This document shows, in pieces, positions 40,813 through 63,422 of a stretch of 64,000 nt of DNA. Below the pieces are notes generated by a model. It saw only the letters and a list, made by a program, of their open reading frames with translations, was not told the origin of the DNA and searched no databases. Source of the DNA: Pseudonocardia sp. EC080619-01 (lineage in GTDB: Bacteria; Actinomycetota; Actinomycetes; Mycobacteriales; Pseudonocardiaceae); assembly GCF_001420995.1 (NCBI RefSeq), contig NZ_CP012184.1, forward strand, positions 5,006,501 through 5,070,500. Reading direction: 5' to 3'. The translations under genes and the position numbers were made by a program. Every line of letters begins with the position of its first letter. The first letter of the stretch is position 1.

Positions 40813-41961
40813 GTGCGAGACGCAGTCATCGTCGAAGCGGTGCGCAGCCCGGTCGGCAAGCGCAAGGGCGGTCTGGCCGGGGTGCACCCGACCGATCTGT
40901 CGGCCCACGTGCTGCGGAGCGTGGCGGAGCGGTCGGGTGTCGACCCGGCTGAGATCGAGGACGTGATCTGGGGCTGCGTGTCGCAGTCCGGTGAGCAGAC
41001 CCTGGACATCGCCCGCAACGCGGCGCTGGCGGCCGGGTTCCCGGAGTCGGTGACGGGTGTGACGGTCGACCGGCAGTGCGGGTCGAGCCAGCAGTCGGTG
41101 CACTTCGCGGCGGCGGGCCTGATCGCCGGGCAGTACGACGTGGTCGTCGCCGGTGGTGTGGAGTCGATGACCCGGGTGCCGATGTTCTCGTCGAGCCAGG
41201 GCGAGGACCCGCTCGGTGCGGACTTCGCGGCGCGGTACGGCACCGCCCCGAACCAGGGTGTGGGCGCGGAGATGATCGCCGAGAAGTGGGGCTTCTCGCG
41301 GCAGCAGCTCGACGAGTTCGCGCTGCAGTCGCACGCGCGTGCCGCCGAGGCGCAGGACGCGGGCCGGTTCGACGGCCAGATCGCGCCGCTGGCCGGGGTC
41401 GCCGCGGACGAGGGTGTGCGGCGGGGCGGGACGCTCGAGGGTCTCGCGCAGCTGAAGACGGTGTTCAAGGAGGCCGGCCAGGGTGGGGTGATCCATGCGG
41501 GGAACTCGTCGCAGATCTCCGACGGGTCGGCGGCGTTGCTGATGACGACCTCGGAGAAGGCTGCGGAGCTGGGGTTGCGTCCGGTGGCGCGGGTGCACAC
41601 CGCGGTGCTGGCGGGTGCGGATCCGGTGATCATGTTGACGGCGCCGATCCCGGCGACGGAGAAGGCGCTGGCGAAGTCGGGGCTGGGTCTGTCGGACATC
41701 GGGGCGTTCGAGGTGAACGAGGCGTTCGCGCCGGTGCCGCTGGCGTGGCTGGCCGACATCGGTGGGGACGACGCGGGTGTGGCGCAGCGGTTGAACCCGA
41801 ACGGTGGGGCGATCGCGCTGGGGCATCCGCTGGGTGGTTCGGGTGCGCGGATCATGACGACGCTGGTGCACCACATGCGGGACAACGGCATCCGTTACGG
41901 CCTGCAGACCATGTGCGAGGGCGGCGGGCAGGCGAACGCCACCATCCTCGAACTCCTCTGA
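40813..41961 (+). CDS. Acetyl-CoA acetyltransferase (thiolase)
   Basis: 382 aa degradative-type thiolase: nucleophile cysteine in DRQCGSSQQ, catalytic His in NPNGGAIALGHPLGGSGAR, second Cys in MCEGGGQANA, and NEAFAPVPLAWL. It cleaves 3-ketoacyl-CoA with CoA. GTG 40813 follows GAAGGAG. First gene of a four-gene operon with SDR, acyl-CoA dehydrogenase and TetR. From ~41460 on, third codon positions switch towards G and T (ggggttgcgtccggtggcg), unlike the C-rich wobble upstream. Confidence 0.95.
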   Translation: MRDAVIVEAVRSPVGKRKGGLAGVHPTDLSAHVLRSVAERSGVDPAEIEDVIWGCVSQSGEQTLDIARNAALAAGFPESVTGVTVDRQCGSSQQSVHFAAAGLIAGQYDVVVAGGVESMTRVPMFSSSQGEDPLGADFAARYGTAPNQGVGAEMIAEKWGFSRQQLDEFALQSHARAAEAQDAGRFDGQIAPLAGVAADEGVRRGGTLEGLAQLKTVFKEAGQGGVIHAGNSSQISDGSAALLMTTSEKAAELGLRPVARVHTAVLAGADPVIMLTAPIPATEKALAKSGLGLSDIGAFEVNEAFAPVPLAWLADIGGDDAGVAQRLNPNGGAIALGHPLGGSGARIMTTLVHHMRDNGIRYGLQTMCEGGGQANATILELL

Positions 41962-42004
41962 TCCCTACCTTCACACGTTCCCCACGGAAAGGACCGCTAC
42001 AGAC

Positions 42005-42766
42005 ATGGACATCAACGGTTCCGTCGCCGTCGTCACCGGTGGGGCCTCCGGCCTCGGCCTGGCCACCACCGAGAAGCTCGTCGAGCAGGGCGGCAAGGTC
42101 GTGATCATCGACCTGCCGTCGTCGCAGGGCGAGGCCGTCGCCGACAAGCTCGGTGACGCGGTGCGCTTCGTGCCGGCCGACGTCACCGACGAGGCCCAGG
42201 TCGGTGCCGCGCTCGACGCCGCCGAGGAGCTCGGCACGGTGCGCATCGCCGTGAACTGCGCGGGCATCGGCAACGCCGCCAAGACCTACGGCAAGAAGGG
42301 CGCCTTCCCGCTGGACGGGTTCACGAAGGTGATCAACGTGAACCTGATCGGCACGTTCAACGTGATCCGGCTGGCTGCGGAGCGGATCGCGACGGCCGAG
42401 CCGGTCGACGGGGACCGCGGCGTGGTGATCAACACGGCGTCGGTGGCGGCGTTCGAGGGTCAGATCGGGCAGGCGGCGTACTCGGCGTCGAAGGGTGGCA
42501 TCGTCGGGATGACGCTGCCGATCGCGCGTGACCTGGCCGACCTGGGGATCCGGGTGTGCACGATCGCGCCGGGGCTGTTCGAGACCCCGCTGCTCGGGGC
42601 GCTGCCCGAGGACGTGAAGGCGTCGCTGGGCAAGCAGGTGCCGCACCCGTCGCGGCTGGGGCAGCCCGCGGAGTACGCGAAGCTGGCCGCGCACATCGTC
42701 GAGAACCCGATGCTCAACGGCGAGACGATCCGCCTCGACGGCGCGATCCGGATGCAGCCGCGGTAG
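42005..42766 (+). CDS. 3-hydroxyacyl-CoA dehydrogenase, SDR type (HSD17B10-like)
   Basis: 253 aa classical SDR: VVTGGASGLGLAT (NAD loop), NCAGIGNA, catalytic Ser in NTASVAAFEGQ and YSASK (YxxxK). Pattern and length match 3-hydroxyacyl-CoA dehydrogenase type 2, which oxidises short and branched 3-hydroxyacyl-CoA with NAD. It supplies the thiolase encoded 43 bp upstream. AAAGGA precedes the ATG. Confidence 0.93.
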   Translation: MDINGSVAVVTGGASGLGLATTEKLVEQGGKVVIIDLPSSQGEAVADKLGDAVRFVPADVTDEAQVGAALDAAEELGTVRIAVNCAGIGNAAKTYGKKGAFPLDGFTKVINVNLIGTFNVIRLAAERIATAEPVDGDRGVVINTASVAAFEGQIGQAAYSASKGGIVGMTLPIARDLADLGIRVCTIAPGLFETPLLGALPEDVKASLGKQVPHPSRLGQPAEYAKLAAHIVENPMLNGETIRLDGAIRMQPR

Positions 42767-42794
42767 CGGGCCCGGCGCGAGGAGGAGACGTCCG

Positions 42795-43946
42795 ATGCGG
42801 CGCACACTGTACGAGTCCGACCACGAGGACTTCCGGTCCGCCTTCCGGGCCTTCGTGGAGAAGGAGATCGTGCCGCACGAGGAGCAGTGGGAGCGCGACG
42901 GCATCGTCGCGCGCGAGCTGTTCACCACGGCCGGCGCGAACGGTTTCCTGGGCATCGACGTGCCCGAGTCCTACGGCGGGGGAGGCGTGCCGGACTTCCG
43001 GTTCAACGCCGTCATCGCCGAGGAGCTCATGCGGTCCGGGGCCGCGGCGTCCGGGCTGGGCCTGACCCTGCACAACGACATCGTGCTGCCCTACCTGCTC
43101 GCCTACTGCACCGAGGAGCAGAAGCAGCGCTGGCTCCCCGGCGTTGTGGACGGGACCCTGATCCTCGGCATCGCGATGACCGAGCCGGGCATCGGCTCGG
43201 ACCTCGCCTCGATGTCGACGACGGCGGTCCGCGAGGGTGACCACTACGTCGTCAACGGGTCCAAGACGTTCATCACGAACGGCATCAACGCCGACCTGGT
43301 GGTCGTGGCGGTGAAGACCGACCCGTCGCAGAAGCACAAGGGCATGAGCCTGCTGGTGCTCGAGCGCGGGATGGAGGGGTTCGAGCGCGGCCGGAACCTG
43401 GACAAGCTGGGCCAGCACGCGCAGGACACCGCCGAGCTGTCGTTCACCGACGTCCGGGTCCCGGTGGGGAACCTGCTCGGGCCCGACGAGGGCCAGGGCT
43501 TCACCCAGCTCGTCACCAACCTGCCCCAGGAACGGCTGTCGATCGCGGTCGCGGGCGTCGCCGCGGCCCGCACCGCCCTGACGCAGTCCCTGGAGTACGT
43601 GAAGGAGCGCAAGGCGTTCGGCTCGCCGATCGGCTCGTTCCAGAACTCGAAGTTCGTGCTGGCCGAGCTGGACACCGAGATCGACATCGCCGAGCACTAC
43701 GTCGACGACTGCGTGCGCGCCCTCAACGCGGGCGAGCTGACCGCGGTCGACGCGTCGAAGGCGAAGTACTGGTGCACCGAGCTGCAGGGCCGGGTCGTCG
43801 ACAAGTGCCTGCAGCTGCACGGCGGCTACGGCTACATGAGCGAGTACCCGATCTCCACGGCGTACGCCGACGCCCGGATCACCCGGATCTACGGCGGCAC
43901 GACCGAGATCATGAAGGAGGTCATCGGCCGGGGTCTGGGACTCTAG
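42795..43946 (+). CDS. Acyl-CoA dehydrogenase
   Basis: 383 aa flavoprotein with intact MTEPGIGSDLASM, YVVNGSKTFITNGINADLVVVAVKT, LQLHGGYGYMSEYPISTAYADARITRIYGGTTEIMKEVIGR. Catalyses the first beta-oxidation step, so that with the SDR and thiolase the operon covers dehydrogenation, 3-hydroxy oxidation and thiolysis. An enoyl-CoA hydratase is missing from the operon. AGGAGGAG lies 7 nt before the ATG. Confidence 0.95.
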   Translation: MRRTLYESDHEDFRSAFRAFVEKEIVPHEEQWERDGIVARELFTTAGANGFLGIDVPESYGGGGVPDFRFNAVIAEELMRSGAAASGLGLTLHNDIVLPYLLAYCTEEQKQRWLPGVVDGTLILGIAMTEPGIGSDLASMSTTAVREGDHYVVNGSKTFITNGINADLVVVAVKTDPSQKHKGMSLLVLERGMEGFERGRNLDKLGQHAQDTAELSFTDVRVPVGNLLGPDEGQGFTQLVTNLPQERLSIAVAGVAAARTALTQSLEYVKERKAFGSPIGSFQNSKFVLAELDTEIDIAEHYVDDCVRALNAGELTAVDASKAKYWCTELQGRVVDKCLQLHGGYGYMSEYPISTAYADARITRIYGGTTEIMKEVIGRGLGL

Positions 43947-43953
43947 TCCGATC

Positions 43954-44586
43954 ATGACCACCGAGCGGACACACGGCACGAGGACCCGGGCGCAGCGGTC
44001 GGAGGACAGCCGCGCCCGGATCCTCGACGCCGCCGTCGCCTGCCTGATCGACGGCGGCTACTCCGGCGCGACGACGCTGACCATCCAGTCCGCGGCCGAC
44101 GTGTCCCGCGGCCGGCTGCTGCACCACTTCCCCTCGCGGGACCGGCTGCTCGTCGCCGCGGCCCAGCACCTCGCCGTCAAACGGGTCGCCGACACCGAGG
44201 AACGCGTGCGGCGGGTCGTCGAGGAGAACCCGCCCGCCGACGCCTTCGACCGGGCCGACCGGGTCATCGAGCTGCTCTGGGAGAGCTTCTCCGAGCCGCA
44301 CTTCTGGGCCTCGATCGAGCTCTGGACGGCGGCCCGGGCGAACGGCGAGATCGCCGACGCGCTGCGGCCGGAGGAGCGGCGCCTCGGCGCGGCCATCCGG
44401 GCGTCGATGGCCCGCATGTTCGGTGACGAGCTGGCGTCGCGCCCGCGCTTCAAGCAGGTGCGGGACCTGCTGCTGACCTCCATGCGGGGTGCGGCCATGA
44501 CCTACACCTTCGATCCGCGCGACCCGCGGGACGACTCGATGCTCGCGCAGTGGAAGGACCTGGTCCGGGCCCTGCTGGCCGGGTGA
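43954..44586 (+). CDS. TetR-family regulator of the beta-oxidation operon
   Basis: 210 aa. HTH at ~17-65 (SRARILDAAVACLIDGGYSG ... VSRGRLLHHFPSRDRLLVAA), helical ligand domain with WASIELWTAARANGEIADALRPEERR and FKQVRDLLLTSMRGAA. It follows the acyl-CoA dehydrogenase by 7 bp in the same operon. Probable acyl-CoA-responsive repressor acting at the palindrome 40727-40742. Confidence 0.9.
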   Translation: MTTERTHGTRTRAQRSEDSRARILDAAVACLIDGGYSGATTLTIQSAADVSRGRLLHHFPSRDRLLVAAAQHLAVKRVADTEERVRRVVEENPPADAFDRADRVIELLWESFSEPHFWASIELWTAARANGEIADALRPEERRLGAAIRASMARMFGDELASRPRFKQVRDLLLTSMRGAAMTYTFDPRDPRDDSMLAQWKDLVRALLAG

Positions 44587-44588
44587 GC

Positions 44589-45929
44589 TCAGGTCCCGAA
44601 ACTCAGTCCGAACGGCGGGGCCGCGGGCTCGCCCTGCGGCGCGGGTTCGGAGTGCCGGACCCGGACCTGGTTCCGGCCGGCGCGCTTCGCCTCGTACAGT
44701 GCCGCGTCGGCGGCCGCGAGCAGGGTGTCGAGATCGTCGCCGTGGTCGGGGGACGCCGCGACACCGACCGACACCGACAGACCGCTGATGCGGCCGGCCG
44801 TCGAGGTCGGCACGTCGAGCGCGGCGACGCTGCGCCGGATCCGCTCGGCGACCTCGCGGGCCCGGCCGAACACCACGTCGTCCGGGCGCAGGCCGCCCAG
44901 CGCGACGACGAACTCCTCGCCGCCGAACCGGCCGGCCAGGTCGTGGTCGCGGATCTCGGCGGTGAGGACCCCGGCGACGGCCTGCAGCACGTCGTCGCCC
45001 GCGAGGTGCCCGTACCGGTCGTTGACGCCCTTGAAGTGGTCGAGATCGAGGATCAGCACGGCTGCGGCGCGGTCCGTGCGACGACATCGCTCCAGCAGCC
45101 GCCGGCCGCGCCAGCGCCAGGCGGCCGGGTTGAGCAGGCCGGTCTTCGCGTCGGTGTCCACCTGCGTCTCGAGCTGGCGGACGAGCGTCGTCTGCTCCAG
45201 CACGGCCAGCGGGAGGACGGCGAGCAGGACCAGCCACGGCGAGGTGTGGGCGATGATGACCGCCACCAGACCGCCCAGCGAGAGCGTGGCCAGCTCCAGC
45301 AGGATCTCCCCGCCGAGCAGCAGCGGCAGGAAGCGCGAGCCCGGCCGGGTCACCCGCAGCACCGACACGACCAGCAGGGTGTTCACGCACGCGTAGACCG
45401 GCAGGGCGACGAGGACGACGACCGCCTCCCGCACGCCGGTGGCGGGTCCGGCGGGGACGAGCAGGCTCACCACCGCCACGGCGTGGACGGCGAGGACCAC
45501 GGTGGTGGTGCTGAACAGGTGCCGGTGCACCGGTGTCCCCGCGGGGTGTGAGACACGCAGGAAGAGATGGGTGTAGACGGCGAGGACCACGGCCGTCGCG
45601 ACCGGCGCCGGCAGCAGCAGGGCGGCCGAGAACGTCCAGACCGAGGTCATGTTGACGAACCGCGTCTCGGCGATCCGCCGGCGCAGGCGCTCGGCGTTGC
45701 GCGACAGCTCGGTGTGCGCGCCGGCGACGACGGTGAGCAGCGCGGCGAGCAGCAGGTCGGCTCCGTCCGGCACAGGCGCGGCGAGCACCCCTGCGACGAC
45801 AGCACCGACCGCCACCGCCTCGGCGGCGAGCACGAACACCACGGCCCCGGCCGGCAGCTCGCGCAGCGTCCACCGCCCGGACGGCCACCAGCGGCGCCGC
45901 GCGCGCGGTACCGCCTGGTGCGAGGTCAC
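44589..45929 (-). CDS. Membrane diguanylate cyclase (GGDEF)
   Basis: 446 aa. Residues ~28-265 form about seven membrane helices (a MASE-like sensor; family not assigned). The C-terminal GGDEF domain carries the active motif RFGGEEF, and an RxxD product-inhibition site (RDHD) lies five residues before it, so both catalysis and feedback inhibition should work. Substrate motifs DLDHFKGVNDRYGHLAGD and SVSVGVAASPDHGDDLDTLLAAADAALYEAKRAGRNQV are intact. It makes c-di-GMP at the membrane. No phosphodiesterase domain. An iron-box-like sequence lies ~30 bp upstream. Confidence 0.95.
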   Translation of the reverse strand: MTSHQAVPRARRRWWPSGRWTLRELPAGAVVFVLAAEAVAVGAVVAGVLAAPVPDGADLLLAALLTVVAGAHTELSRNAERLRRRIAETRFVNMTSVWTFSAALLLPAPVATAVVLAVYTHLFLRVSHPAGTPVHRHLFSTTTVVLAVHAVAVVSLLVPAGPATGVREAVVVLVALPVYACVNTLLVVSVLRVTRPGSRFLPLLLGGEILLELATLSLGGLVAVIIAHTSPWLVLLAVLPLAVLEQTTLVRQLETQVDTDAKTGLLNPAAWRWRGRRLLERCRRTDRAAAVLILDLDHFKGVNDRYGHLAGDDVLQAVAGVLTAEIRDHDLAGRFGGEEFVVALGGLRPDDVVFGRAREVAERIRRSVAALDVPTSTAGRISGLSVSVGVAASPDHGDDLDTLLAAADAALYEAKRAGRNQVRVRHSEPAPQGEPAAPPFGLSFGT

Positions 45930-45957
45930 GTCGGGGATCCGTCCGTCAGTTGCCGGG

Positions 45958-45976
45958 ACAAGTAAGCCTCACATTA
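45958..45976. promoter_or_regulatory. Weak iron box-like match upstream of diguanylate cyclase
   Basis: AAGTAAGCCTCACATTA matches 12 of 19 consensus positions of the IdeR/DmdR box by hand alignment, 29 bp before the cyclase start. Borderline, but it sits on the other side of the same intergenic region as the siderophore iron box. Confidence 0.3.
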
Positions 45977-46574
45977 CCCACGGGTACGGCCCGGTTCCCG
46001 GCATGGACGGCACCGTCACCGGGTCCGCGGTGAACGGCACACCACGCACGGTGAACGCCTCAGGGGAACCTCAAATCGGTGACGCTGCGTCGTCGAATCG
46101 TTACACTGGTGGATCGTGTCACTCGACAGAGATCACCCATGAGGGTGTGACGGTGGCTCGGAGACCGCCGCCGGTGAGCGGCGGCGACTCGAATGAGGGG
46201 GTTTCGTCGTGCGCAACTGGGAGTGGTGAGCACCGCGCGTCGCGCGCGGCGCCACGGCATGCGTCCAGGGTCCGTTCCCGCCGTCGGCGGGGCGGGCCCT
46301 TCCGTGTTCGCGGCTCCATCGTCCAGGGTGCGTGGGTCATGTCATGTCCGCGCGCCCGCCCCTCTCCGGCGGTGTCGGAAGGCATGACCCTCTCGTCAAT
46401 GACGACGATCCGCGAATGCGATTCAGGACACGCCCGTACGGCCCTGAGTGGACGGTCCGTCATTACGGCCATTCGGGTGACATGCGGGTCACGTCATGAT
46501 TCTGACCTGCGATGACGATCGTGTTACGCGGCCCCCGGAGGATCACCCCCTAGGCGGGACGTACGACTCCGTGT

Positions 46575-46593
46575 TGCAGTTAGCCTCGCCTTA
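46575..46593. promoter_or_regulatory. Iron box-like site upstream of siderophore operon
   Basis: TGCAGTTAGCCTCGCCTTA matches 12 of 19 positions of TTAGGTTAGGCTAACCTAA, with a good right half-site (AGCCTCGCCTTA), 33 bp before the N-hydroxylase start. IdeR/DmdR repression of siderophore genes through such boxes is established in actinomycetes. Confidence 0.55.
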
Positions 46594-46626
46594 TCTGAGG
46601 CGTGCCGATGCAACGAAAGGACAGTG

Positions 46627-48033
46627 ATGGCCACTCCTTCGAACGCGGATCCCCACTCCGATCAGGAGATTCTCGATGTCGTGGGGGTCGGGTTCGGACC
46701 GTCGAACCTCGGCGTGGCCATCGCGCTCCTCGAGCACAATGCTTCGGTACCCGCCTCACGCAGGATGACCGCGCGGTTCGTCGAGCGCCAGGAGCGCTTC
46801 GGCTGGCACCGCGGGATGCTGCTGGAGGACGCCACGATGCAGGTGTCCTACCTCAAGGACCTCGTGACGCTCCGCAACCCGACCAGCAGCTTCTCCTTCC
46901 TCTCGTACCTGCACGACCGGGACCGGCTGGCCGACTTCATCAACTACGGGTCCAGCTTCCCGACCCGGCGCGAGTTCCACGACTACCTGGAGTGGGCCGC
47001 CGCGCGGGTGGGGGAGATCGGCGCCGGTGCCGGCGGGAACGTCGGGGTCGGTTACGGCCGCGAGGTCGTCGAGGTCGTCCCGGTGCGCGGCGAGGGCTCC
47101 ACCGTGGACGCCGTCGACGTCGTCGTCCGGACGGCGGGCGGGACGGTCGAGCGCCTCCGCGCGCGCAACGTCATCCTCGCCTGTGGTCTCACCCCGGCCA
47201 TGCCGGACGGCGTCCGCACCGGCGGCCGCATCTGGCACAACCGTGACCTGCTGTTCCGCACCGGCGAGCTCGACGGCACCGAGCCCACCCGGTTCGCGGT
47301 CGTCGGCGCGGGCCAGAGCGCCGCGGAGACCGTCGCGCACCTGCACCGGACCTTCCCCCGCGCCGAGGTGCACGCGGTGTTCGCGCGCTACGGCTACAGC
47401 CCTGCCGACGACACGTCGTTCGCCAACCGGATCTTCGACCCGGCCGCGGTGGACGACTTCTACTCCGCCCCCGACGAGGTCAAGGAGCGGATCCTCGGCT
47501 ACCACGCGAACACGAACTACTCCGTGGTCGACCCGGAGCTGATCGAGGAGCTCTACCGCACCCACTACCACGAGCGGGTCGCCGGGACCGAGCGTCTGCG
47601 GTTCCGCAACGTGTCCCGGGTGGCCGACGTGGTCGAGGTCGCGGACCGGGTGGAGCTGGCGGTCGAGTCCCTCATCGACGGCTCCCGCGAGGTCATCGCG
47701 GCCGACGCCGTCGTCTACGCGACCGGATACCAGGCCACCGACCCGCTGTGGCTGCTCGGCGGCGGGCTCCCCGGGGCCTGCGGCCGGGATGGCTCCGGCC
47801 GGCTCGACGTCCGCCGCGACTACAAGGTCGGCACCACCGAGCTGGCCGACGGCACCGCCGTCCGTGCCGGGATCTACCTGCAGGGGCCGACCGAGCACAC
47901 GCACGGCATCACCTCGACGCTGCTGTCCAACATCGCCGTCCGCTCCGGCGAGGTCGTCGCCTCGCTGGCCGGGCTCGGCGCCCCCGGCGGGACCGAGGTC
48001 CCGGCCGGCGCAGGCGCCCCCGCCGCGGTCTGA
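46627..48033 (+). CDS. L-ornithine N5-monooxygenase (siderophore N-hydroxylase)
   Basis: 468 aa flavin/NADPH-dependent N-hydroxylating monooxygenase: FAD loop VGVGFGPSNLGVAI, substrate-region MQVSYLKDLVTLRNPTSSFSF, NADPH loop FAVVGAGQSAAETVAHL, and C-terminal HTHGITSTLLSNIAVRSGEVVAS. The pattern follows ornithine enzymes (CchB/EtcB/PvdA) rather than lysine enzymes. It supplies N5-hydroxyornithine to the NRPS. I chose ATG 46627 because GAAAGG lies 6 nt upstream; a GTG one codon earlier is possible. First gene of the operon, under the iron box. Confidence 0.95.
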   Translation: MATPSNADPHSDQEILDVVGVGFGPSNLGVAIALLEHNASVPASRRMTARFVERQERFGWHRGMLLEDATMQVSYLKDLVTLRNPTSSFSFLSYLHDRDRLADFINYGSSFPTRREFHDYLEWAAARVGEIGAGAGGNVGVGYGREVVEVVPVRGEGSTVDAVDVVVRTAGGTVERLRARNVILACGLTPAMPDGVRTGGRIWHNRDLLFRTGELDGTEPTRFAVVGAGQSAAETVAHLHRTFPRAEVHAVFARYGYSPADDTSFANRIFDPAAVDDFYSAPDEVKERILGYHANTNYSVVDPELIEELYRTHYHERVAGTERLRFRNVSRVADVVEVADRVELAVESLIDGSREVIAADAVVYATGYQATDPLWLLGGGLPGACGRDGSGRLDVRRDYKVGTTELADGTAVRAGIYLQGPTEHTHGITSTLLSNIAVRSGEVVASLAGLGAPGGTEVPAGAGAPAAV

Positions 48034-48070
48034 GCCGCACCTCCACGACCACCGCCGACCTGGGAGAACC

Positions 48071-48280
48071 GTGTCCACCAACCCCTTCGACGACCCCGAC
48101 GGCACCTTCTACGCCCTGGTGAACGACGAGGGCCAGTACTCGCTCTGGCCGGCGTTCGCCGAGGTCCCGGCCGGCTGGACGGTCAGCCACGGGCCGGCCG
48201 CCAAGCCGGACTGCCTGGAGCACGTCGAGCAGCACTGGACCGACCTGCGCCCGCGCAGCCTGCGCGAGCGCACCGGCTGA
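48071..48280 (+). CDS. mbtH: MbtH-like protein
   Basis: 69 aa; the signature NDEGQYSLWPAFAEVPAGW and CLEHVEQHWTDLRPRSL are complete, including the Trp residues that clasp adenylation domains. MbtH proteins bind and activate NRPS A domains, so it probably serves the four A domains encoded next. GTG start with GGGAG upstream, 37 bp after the hydroxylase gene. Confidence 0.97.
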   Translation: MSTNPFDDPDGTFYALVNDEGQYSLWPAFAEVPAGWTVSHGPAAKPDCLEHVEQHWTDLRPRSLRERTG

Positions 48281-48396
48281 CGGCACCGGACGGGCGTGGC
48301 CGGACCGGGGGAGACCCTGCGCACCGGCCGCGCCCGTTCGCCGTGCCCGCCCCCGACACCGCCGCCCGAGACACCGCGCCGAGCAGGAGCCCGACC

Positions 48397-62153
<13,757 letters not shown>

Positions 62154-62157
<4 letters not shown>

Positions 62158-63422
62158 CCCGGGTGGTGCGGGCCGGCAGGACCGGGCCGCCCGTGCTCAC
62201 ACCACCGTCGGCCGGGGAGGCGCAGCAGGCGCTGCTGCGGGACCTCCTGCGCGACACGCACGCCGAGCCGGTGCCGGGGCCGATGCTGGTCCCGCTGCCG
62301 TCGGTCGGGATGAGCGTGGTCGCCGACGTCGCGGAGGTGTCCCCGGTCGGGACGCACCGGTTCGCCCGGATCGCCCTCGGCACGTCCGACGGCGGCCTGG
62401 AGCCCGACCCCGACCCGGACGAGCTGGCCGCGGCGCTGACCACGGAGCTGGCGGCCCGCTCCGGACCGACCGGCGCCACCCGTGCGGCGCCGCCCGGTGC
62501 CGGACTCCCCGGGGACGCCCCGCGGGACCCGGTCGCCGCGGTCGGTCCCGCGCTGGCAGCGCTCCGGCAGCACCTGGCGCACGCCACGAACGGCGCCGCT
62601 GCCAGGGCCCGGGACGCCTGCGCCGCGCTCCTGCTCGACGGCCTGCTCCCGCGGGTCGCCGCCGGAGCCCCCGGTGCGGAGACCGAACGGGCCCGGCTGG
62701 ATGCGCTGACCGGACGGCTCGTGGGCGCCCGGGACGACGAGGCCCCCGGCCCGGTCCGGGACGCGCTCGGCTCCTGGCTGTCCGACCCGTACCTGCCGCG
62801 CCGCCCGGTGCTGCACCCATCGGCGTGGCAGCGGGTCCGGAACCCGCTGGTCCCGGTGGGGCCGGTGGCGGTGGCCGACCCGCCGGTGCCGGAACGGGCC
62901 GGCCGGTTCCGGCTGCGCCGCGCCACCCCCGGCGGCGCCGACCTGGACACCCTGGCCGGCTGGATGCGCCGGCCCGAGGTGATCCGGTTCTTCGGCCAGC
63001 CGTGGCCGGACCGGCGCTGGGCCCGTGAGCTCGCCGGGCACGGCCCGGGCAGCGGCACGGCCGCCGTCCTGGTCGACGACACCATCGATCCCGGTGCGGG
63101 TCCGGTCGCCTACCTGGAGCTCTACCGCCCGATCCGGCACGCGCTGGCCCGCGGGTTCCCGGCCGGCCCGGACGATCTCGGGGTGCACGTCTGCGTCGGT
63201 GCGGCGCACCGGCGGGGGACCGGTGGTGCGCTGCTGGGCGCGGTCGCCGACGCCCTGCTGGCGGCGGAGCCGGGCTGCCCGCGGGTGCTCGCCGAACCGG
63301 ACGCCCGCAACGACGCCGCGCTCGGCGCGTTCCGCCGGGGCGGGTTCACCCACGCCGAGACGGTCGCGCTCCCGCACAAGGACGCGGCGATCGTCGTGCG
63401 GGAGCGCCGGGCGGGCGCCTAG
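62154..63422 (+). CDS. Siderophore N-acyltransferase (GNAT, IucB/RhbD-like) with long N-terminal extension
   Basis: 422 aa. The C-terminal ~180 residues are the siderophore GNAT domain: RPEVIRFFGQPWPDRRWA, YLELYRPIRHALA, GVHVCVGAAHRRGTGGALLGAVADALLAAEPGCPRVLAEPDARN and LPHKDAAIVVRER. Relatives N-acetylate (or acylate) N-hydroxyornithine or N-hydroxylysine. The first ~240 residues (LLRDTHAEPVPGPMLVPLPSVGMSVVADV ..., ARDACAALLLDGLLPRV) are not part of the usual ~200-residue enzyme and I cannot assign them. Coupled to the NRPS by a 4-nt overlap; its product would suit A1 and/or A4. Its stop overlaps the convergent BCCT gene by CTAG. Confidence 0.88.

Larger units (their letters stand above)
45930..46626. 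promoter_or_regulatory. Long divergent intergenic region between diguanylate cyclase and siderophore operon
   Basis: 697 bp without a gene I can support; composition is less GC-rich and codon periodicity is weak. It contains an iron-box-like match at 45958-45976, an inverted repeat GTGAC-N6-GTCAC at 46477-46492, and the iron box at 46575-46593. Its length suggests complex control or an untranslated leader. Confidence 0.5.

Noticed and set aside
46477..46492. GTGAC-N6-GTCAC as a CRP site
   Set aside because: The distance between GTGA and TCAC is 8 nt rather than the 6 required, so it is only an inverted repeat of unknown meaning.
46060..46515. Short open frames in the region before the siderophore operon
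   Set aside because: No codon bias, no ribosome binding sites, Arg/Ser-rich translations; more likely untranslated regulatory sequence.
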